Under the pieces are notes generated by a model that was not told where the DNA came from, searched no databases, and was given only the letters and a program-made list of their open reading frames with translations. The translations under genes and the position numbers were made by a program. Shown piece by piece: positions 52,248 through 61,155 of a stretch of DNA of 64,000 nucleotides (within the stretch, counting starts at the first letter, position 1; every line of letters starts with the position of its first letter). The DNA lies in NCBI GenBank assembly GCA_051294375.1, contig CM119271.1:2494677-2558676 (forward strand), written 5' to 3'. This DNA is from Paraspadella gotoi (Eukaryota > Chaetognatha).

Positions 52248-54305
52248 GAGAGAGGAGAAGAGCACCGAGAGAGAGAGAGAGCAGGGAGAGAGAGAGGAGA
52301 AATCGAATACTAAAAAAGAGAAGAGGGAAAACAAAAGAAAAACGTAAAGAGAACAGATCCAAGATAAAAAAACAAGATAAGTTCAAACTCGAACAAGAGA
52401 GATTATCCAAACCCTTCTCTCCTCCGCTCCGCCCCCCCTCGTCCCTTCTTATCTCCTCACAACCTCCCCCCTTCCCCTTAATCGATCCCCTCGAGATCTT
52501 GCGCGGTGGTGGACCTACTTTTTCTCTGCTCCCTCCCGCCTCCCCTTAAGGCCTTTCTCTTTCTTTTTCCTTTTGTTTTCACCTTTGATGTTTTCCTTTT
52601 TAATCCTTCGCGTGTTTTTTTTTTAGTCGCTATCGAGTGAAATTAATTACGGTTAGCATTAAAAAAACGTTAGGGGGGGTGGGTCGATTTGGAGTAATGA
52701 AATTGTTTCTTTCTTTCTTTTTCCTTCTTATTATGTCATTTTATCTAGTTTTCTACGCAGTCATTTTGCTTTATTTTACGTCGGTGTTTTCTGTCGTCAT
52801 TTTTAAGTTATGGTTTTGTTAAAACTACTATTCCTCTCTTTTTGGTTATGTCATTTGTTTCTTTCATGTCTTTTGTACAGTATCATTTGTGCCAATATAA
52901 AAAAGTATATGAAAGTTTAGAACTTCAGATCCATGAGCCTGAATCGAAGTAAAAAAAAATTCTTATGCCAAATGAAGAAGAAAAAAAATCCCATTGAGAT
53001 TCGCCTTTGATCTACATTTCGATGGATCGATCAATGTTGTTGTTGTTGTTTGTTGTTGTTTTGTCTATCAGATCGTTACCCACCTTAATAAAACCGGTCT
53101 TGTTCTCCGGATTATATCTTAGATCAGTTTGATTTGTTTCAAATTACCAGGGTTATTGATACCGAACCTACGTTGAACATTTATCTGATATCCGTACTAT
53201 TTTCAGTCTGGTTATTCTCTGGTTATTCTTCCTTCTCATTCATCCTACATCAGTAGCGGGCATTTTCCAGGTTCACCCCGCCAGAAGACTTTGTTCCTCC
53301 CTTCCTGACCCCGTCGCCCATCGTGTAAAGCAATTAATTCATGACTGCTAGCTGCCCGGTTCAATCCCAACCCGATACCCGCGCGTCGGGAAGCTTGCGG
53401 ACGGCCGTAAACCGCCTAGGGGGCGTGAAAAACCCCGCAAGGCCCAGGACCCGTTCCAGGGCTGCTTGAGGGGGTTGAAGAATTTACCGAAGTCGTCTTC
53501 AACCAACTTGGCGCGAAATCAAAACCCATTCGCAACCCCCACCTACTTCCTCCATCCAACAGGCCAACCCGGTTCACTCTTTCATCGTGAAGAACCAACC
53601 CGTGAGTCTCACCTGCTCCGCCTCCGCCTCCAACCGGATCTACTTCAAGTGCAACGACGAGTGGGTGCGACCGGAGGCGCACAAGACGCGGGAGATCGTG
53701 GACGCGGAGGCGGAAAGGATCGTCGTGGAGTCGGCCGTCGAGATCACGAGGCTTCAAGTGAGTTGTGGGGATTTCGGGTTTTTTCGTTTTCAATGATTTG
53801 GATCGAAGATTTAGTTGGTTTCGTTGATTTATAGGACGTGTTTATTGGGTAGAGTGAATGGGTTGGTTAGTTACATAATACATATGGATTGAAATATTGT
53901 TAATAGTTCAGTTAATAATAGTTCAGATTGATGGGATAGTCGGACGAATAGTTGGAAATGGTCAGTGGATAGTGGATACATTTATTTAAATGAATTGTTG
54001 TATCAATATTGTTCTTCGGTTAACACATGGTTTCATTTGTGGATGTTTTTGGTTAAATATCGTTTTCTTTGTTGTTTATTGTTTTCTGATGTTGTTTTCT
54101 GATGTTGTTTTCTCACAATTCGTTATAAACGTATAAGAATTAAACAGTATAGCGTATTTATAGGCTTGTTGCATCTTTAATAAAACAATTTCTTGTGAAA
54201 ATCAAATTTTTCTGTCTGTAAAGCGTAATTTATAATAATTTACTATGTGTACATTAAATATCTCTGATCTCTAAAGTTGGATCCAAAATCGGCGTTAGAT
54301 TCCAG

Positions 54306-54341
<36 letters not shown>

Positions 54342-55000
54342 NNNNNNNNNNNNNNNNNNNNNNNNNGAGAGAGAGAGAGAGATTTTGGGTGAATTCAATC
54401 TCGTGACGGAAAATTCTGGTCTATTTTTTTTTTGCAGAGAATCGAGGCGAGAATTTTATTTGCACCGCGGGATGATTGATGACTGATTGATTGATTGATG
54501 ATTGACTAATTATTTTAGATTATTGATTGGCTGAAGTGTTTGACTGAACTTATTTGCTGGATTAATTGAATGAGAGAATCTTTTTGCCAAAGCATCGCGT
54601 AACAGATGATCGAATTCTTCCTGTCGAAATGCGCGATTGTACTGGTTAAAAAACCACTGCTTCGCCTTTTTTTGACTGAACCAACGAACCAAGCAATGAG
54701 ATAAACTGTTGGTTGAGGTAAACAGTTGCAATTTCCGCCAGATTTTCTTTCAATTGGCTGAACTCTTCTTTTTTTCCACTTAATTGGCAAAAGCCGGCGC
54801 GACTCTTTCCAGACCGATAGGCTAAATTCCTTCTTTTTCCTTTTCATTACTTAAAAAACACCACACAAAAAAAAAAACAGTTTCTTGTTTCCACGAGAGA
54901 TTCGACGCCACACCGTCTTTCGAAGGTGGGCGATTGTAAAACAAACTGAGGAGATGCTCTCTCTCTCAAAATGTCAGTAAGTCACTACATCGTCTCTCTC

Positions 55001-55059
<59 letters not shown>

Positions 55060-58000
55060 AGGTGGAGACGTATTTTGGCATCGAAGGTTACACTTGCCGA
55101 ATGCGTCGCTATTCCAAAGCCGACAACCGGCGAAGGCCAAAGTCCGAACCGCCTTTTTGAAAAAGTAAGGCAAGAAGAGCAAGAGTAAAAGGGGGTGAGG
55201 TAGAGAAGGAAAGAGGCAGAGGAAGAACAAATAACGGCACTATTTCCAAAAAGCTTCGATTCTGTTTAGAATCTCTTACCTTAATTTATTTTAAAAAAAT
55301 ATATTAACGTAATTTTAATTCAATGTTTAGAATATTATAACCCAAATACAATTGTGTTAAACTTTTTTCATTGTGTATGTATTAGATTAATACGCTGATG
55401 AAGCCGAAACATGTCCGTTTTTTTTTTTAAATCTGTTGAAATTCGTTTAAAACTTTTTACTAACTCAAATACCTACTTTAACCTTACTTTTAAACTTTTT
55501 TTTTAAACCAAAACTTATCTTTTTAACCATATTAAACCCTTACCCCGAACCTTCTTGACCCAATTCCGTAACAAAATTATCTACTAAATCTAACAAACTT
55601 AATTCCTTAACTTACTTTTATCCAATTTATTAATATTTATTATAAATTAATTAAAATCGGACGCTTTTAGAAAATAGGATGAAATGTCTTGAGACTTGAA
55701 TGCGAAATGTGTTTGGCGGCAAGAATTTTTTTTTTTGGCCTCGGATGGAACGGCATTCCTTGCATTCCTGCATTCCTCTAGCATCTGATATTTATGCGAT
55801 AGTTTCTTTATTGCGAGTGTGATCTTGCAGTTGTAGCAATTAGAAATTGGCAAATGAATACTTTTTCGTCATTCTGGCCATTAAGACCGTTTAAGCCATA
55901 TTTGCCATATAACTAATGAGTTCATTAATTGTATTCTCTATCGTAATCACAATATTTCCCCCCCATTTAGTAAAGCTCATAAAGCTGTGAACCAAAAATC
56001 TACTTAAGTATTGCCAAAGAGAATTCTCTGAAAAACTATAGAATGTTTAATCATTTTCATAATTATTGAAATTATTTATTATTTTATATTATTATTATTA
56101 TTATATTATTATATTATTATTATTATCTCCTCAGCTCTTCGAAACGCGAGCCTATCGCCACATCGGTGAGGAACATCATTCTGTGCACTTCAGTGCCTTC
56201 CCCACAGGGCTTCCACTTCCAGAGGTGAGGTCGATGGAGGAAGGGTGAGGTAAGACGGACATCAGATAACTTGTTTTATCGATCCCTGTTTTTTTTTTAA
56301 TAACAAATTTTTTTTTTTTTTTTTTAAATGCAGGCAATATCACGTGTACACAGCTTGCTGTGTCCATATACCTCTATATGTCCGGCAATAACAAAAACGT
56401 ATTAACATAATTGAAAGACAGTAATGCTATAACAGTAACAGTAACGCAGTAATATAACGCAGTAATAGTACGCTACATAACAGCATTAAAAGACTAGAAC
56501 ACAGTAAAAAATACAACCTAGATGATCACGAAAAATATAACAAAACCACAACATCAAACACGTAACACTACTAAAATGTTCGTAAACAAAATATAAAATC
56601 AAAATCTGAAACAAAAATGACGTTTAGAAACAAACGCCAATTATTCATAATTGTTTTTTTTTTTAATACCAAAACAGCATTAACTCAATCATAAAATATA
56701 ATCTGAAAAAAATTTCACGCTCGTCCACATCGCGTTAATACGATAAACATCATCTCACTCAGTTCGGCAATAAGTGCTTCTAGATCTCTTTGAAAGATAG
56801 GATAGATAGTTGGCTTTAAATAGTACATGCAGTCGAGTTTAAACTTATCAAAATATGATTATTTTGGCCATCCGTTAATGTTACTATAATTTCCGTGCCA
56901 ACACTTTTAAACGCTCGTTACGATCACGACAATATGCAAATGAGATTAAAGCTTTATTTTTTTCCTCTCTCTCTCTCCCCCCACTCCAACCGGACCCCCC
57001 CTTCTCCGGACTCGAAATAATTCATTCGCCATCTCGAGCCTCAGCCCTACAATTAGTCACGTGACCCCCAGCTCCGCCTCACATTTTCTCTACACGAAGT
57101 TCGTAATCCCCGAGTTTCCGTTAAAACCGATGACTCAGCGTTTATTTTTTTTTGATGATTTGATTCCTCGGCCCTTCGTTCTCGTCATTTGCACGAAGGA
57201 TTCCGGCGGACGAATTCGTAACCGAGTTGCATAAAATGTAACTTAGTTATCTACGGCTTTTGCCTTTGAGAATTTTTTTTTATTATTGTTAGGGAGTGAG
57301 AAAAACGAAAAAAATAGTTTATATCCCAGGCGTTTGTTTATATTAAGGAAGCGACCTTAGACGGAATATATCATTATTATCGTACGATTTGATGGGATAC
57401 ATTGTTTTGATTGTATTATTGTCGTAACGAATCAACTCCTTTTTCGCTACGAAAACATGAGAAAGGACGACGACGACGACAACAACAACATAACTACAAA
57501 AATTCGACGTCAAACAACAACGACGACAGCTACATGAAGACAACAACAATCATTCTGTGGGAGATGTATTAAAAAACATTGTTGAGCACTTAGCTCTAAC
57601 CTAATTTGTACCTTGTAGATTCACTGGCGAAGCCATTCACTCTCAAAAATAAGAATCAATCCAAATCACAAGATTTAATAAAATAATCAGAGCAGAGCAA
57701 CAAGAGTGAGCTATTGAGAAATAAAGAGAGCAGAGAGAGAGCTACAGATAGAGCTCAAAGCTGTACAAAAATAATAATTTCAATGATTAGAATTCATTTC
57801 AAAGAGTTACAAATATTCATCATGTTACCTAATGTTTCCTGGCAATCTCCTAAAAAGTTTAACATCTACTTGCCCTTTATACTTCTTTAAATTTAAATAG
57901 ACCAATTAAAAACGACTTTCGACTTTTGAGAATACTAACCAATAATTGATCAGAAAGGTCTCGTCCAATCAGATTTAAGAACTAAATATCAACCAATGAA

Positions 58001-58782
58001 ATCATAGAATAGAGGACGAGTTGAGAATTAAGCTAGTAACGTTATTGGTATTCCATATAAACTGAATATTAATTTCGAAATCAATAAATATTATAAACTA
58101 TTTAACATTCTATTCGCGGAAATTACAACAACGAAAACAACAATTTAAAAACAATGACATGAAACAAGAAACGACAACGACAAAACCTACTACGGGACGA
58201 CCAAAACATTAAATTTAAAATACGTACATAACACCGGAATTTTAAAACTACCAACCACTACGCACAAAAAAAAAACCCGCCACTTGGTAACCTCTCTCCG
58301 CCAACCTGACCTCACCACAACTCCCCACTCCCTTTATCTTTCCACAACCATCAGGTCTTCTTGGTTGAAGAACGAGAAACTCCTCGACGTGAAGAATCTC
58401 GTCGGTCACATCATCACAACGAGGGAATCTGATCATCAGTCAGGCACAGTTGTCCGACACGGGTGAGCCAAGTCACTGTGGGAGAGTGAGTGGGGAAGAA
58501 AGGAAGAGTCGGAATGTTTTTTTCGCGCCGAAGAGAGAAAGAAAAAGAGTGGATGTAATTTAAACGGGTTCTTATGGAGAGGGAAGAGTAAAGAGTTGAT
58601 AGAGAGAGAGAGAGATGAAAGAGAGCGAGAAGAGAGAGAGAGAGAAGAGAGAGAGAGAGGCAGCGAAAAAACAAAGGCTATATATATATCCAATTCGAGC
58701 GAGTTGAAGAGAGAGAGAGAATCTGTGGAAATTACGGTAAATGATAGCAATGAGTTGAGAGAGAGAGAGAGGAGAGAGAGAG

Positions 58783-58852
<70 letters not shown>

Positions 58853-60211
58853 GGATCTCACGCGGGCGAACGCCATAATTAATCAGCGCGTTGATTCTCC
58901 TCACGGGTCGCTTTAATTCCCCACCTGGACGATGTTCAATTGTTTTATACTGTTTTGTTCTTTTTTTTGTTTTTTTAATTGTTTCGTGGTGTGATTTAAC
59001 AATCGAGAAATTCGTGATGTAATAAACTGGGAAAAACAAAGAACTCACCGACTAATTCGAGAGTCAAGAATAATAATGAAATGATTAACTCAAAACGTTC
59101 GAAAATAGATCATGAAAATAAAAACGAAAATAAAATTTATAAACCAATCAACAATGTCGCATAAGGCATTTGAACAACAACCTGTAAAATAGCGAGAATT
59201 ACCAAAACATTACTTATGTTGCTAATATCTCTCTGTTATAACTAAACTGATTTATTTTTAACCTTACAATCCAACTTCCTTATTAACTCACCTCACTTCC
59301 TACCAATCTCTCAACCTATCCCCCCACACAAACCACTCCCTCCCAAAGCAACTAAACTTGCGGCGCCCAAAAACATCGTGAGCGGCGTCATTCCGCGCCG
59401 GCGTCGCTCAAAGTCTTCGTCAAACGGCGGATGTCCGTTGGTCGAAATGGTCAAAGTGTTCCAGTCAATGCGGACCCGGTCTCAGAGCGGACGAGGTCTG
59501 CACGCAGCCGGCGCCGATCAACGCGGAAGCTTCCCGGACCGGCTCTGCAGGTGTGTGTGTGTAAGAGGAGGGGGGGGAGAGGATGGAGTAGGCGGTTGGG
59601 GTAGAGAAGGGAAATTAAATGATAACAGGGTGTATAAGAATGTTAAATTAAATAATATACTAAGGTAAGTCACTTCTAATTAACTAAGATTGATTTTCAA
59701 TGATTGTGTAAAGTTACTGAGTGATTGGAAAGAGAAAGAATAAAAGAATGAAGAAAGAAATAAAGAAACAAAGAAGAAAAAAAGCAAAAGGAAAGAAAAG
59801 TACAAAAAAAAGAAAAGAAAAAGACAGGTTGACAAAAAAGCAAATATTAGAAACCGATTTAAGTTAAATAGAAAGAAAAGAATCCAAAATTATCGTAGAA
59901 AAGTAAGTGAGCGTCGGAGTAAGAAAAAAAAGCATCAAAGTTATAAAAAAAAAATCAACACAAGAAAGCATCAAGAAAGCAAGAAAGCAACTCTCCCTCC
60001 CCACGTCGCCCCCCGTTCTCCTCGAGGGTTCCAATATCCCGCAGTACGGACCGTGACGCAAAACAAACTTGGACGTAGAGGCGCGAGTTTCCCTCCAGCC
60101 GATCTCTTTTTTTTTTAAGGTTTTTTCTTTCTTCATTTTTTTTCTCCTTTTATTTCCGTTAAAGGGGGAAGAGGGGAAATTGGACATTTGCGGGACCCTT
60201 TCCAGCTGTGT

Positions 60212-60259
<48 letters not shown>

Positions 60260-61089
60260 AGTGAAAAGATCCGAAGGGGAAAATTGGACGGAAAATGGAA
60301 TTTCTTCTTTTTTTTTCTTTTCTTTTTTTTCGTGCATCGAGAATAAAGAGAAAAAGTTTCCGTCTCGGTTACGCCCTCTCTCTCTCTCATCTCCTCCTCT
60401 CTCTCTCTCTCTCTCTCTCTTCTTCTTTCTCTCTCCTCTTTCTCTCTCCTTCATTCAAATTCTCGTGACGGGAAAATTCCGGTCTATTTTTTTTTTGCAG
60501 AGAATCGAGGCGAGAATTTTTATTTGCACCGCGGGATGATTGATTGACTGATTGATTGATTGATGATTGACTAAATTATTTTAGATTATTGATTGGCTTG
60601 AAAGTGTTTGACTGAACTTATTTGCTGGATTAATTGACTGAGAGAATCTTTTGCCAAAGCATCGCGTAAACAGATTGATCGAATTCTTCTGTCGAAATTG
60701 CGCGATTGTACTGGTTAAAAAAACCCAACTGCTTCGCCTTTTTTGACTGAACCAACTGAACCAAGCAATGAGATAAACTGTTGGTTGAGGTAAACAGTTG
60801 CAATTTCCGCCAGATTTTCTTTCAATTGGCTGAACTCTTCTTTTTTTCCACTTAATTGGCAAAAGCCGGCGCGACTCTTTCCAGACGATAGGCAAAATTC
60901 CTTCTTTTTCCTTTTCATTAACTTAAAAAAAAACACACACACAAAAAAAAAACAGTTTCTTGTTTCCACGAGAGATTCGACGCCACACTGTCTTTTCGAA
61001 GGTGGGCGATTGTAAACAAACTGAGGAGATGCTCTCTCTCTCAAAATGTCAGTAAGTCACTACATCGTCTCTCTCTCTCTCTCTCCTCT

Positions 61090-61155
<66 letters not shown>

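Larger units (their letters stand above)
42324..53562 (+). other. UNC5: Long UNC5 intron with repeats and assembly duplications
   Basis: About 11.2 kb separate the linker exon from the first Ig exon. The interval holds (CT)n tracts, an Ala-coding GC-rich patch at 43109-43200, the dispersed repeat at 44655-44890, a telomere-like G-strand tract at 44915-45035, and the duplicated block 48618-51617 with two 25-N gaps. I recognise no other gene inside it. Confidence 0.6.
54393..58480. repeat. Duplicated UNC5 segment, copy A
   Basis: Matches 60453-64000 along its length, exons and introns alike, with scattered one-base indels. It is longer by a 550-base insertion (57556-58105) and a 136-base insertion (56271-56406). 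Copy B reaches the window edge, so the right end of the duplication is not seen. Confidence 0.9.

Noticed and set aside
53355-53372. tRNA T-arm-like GGTTCAATCCCAACCC
   Set aside because: No matching acceptor stem, D arm or anticodon arm at the right distance upstream.
56221-56250. Extension of the UNC5 Ig2 exon past 56224 (VRSMEEG)
   Set aside because: GAG|GTGAGG is a good donor and the next exon supplies the expected V-x-W-L-K-N directly; the extension lacks the tryptophan.
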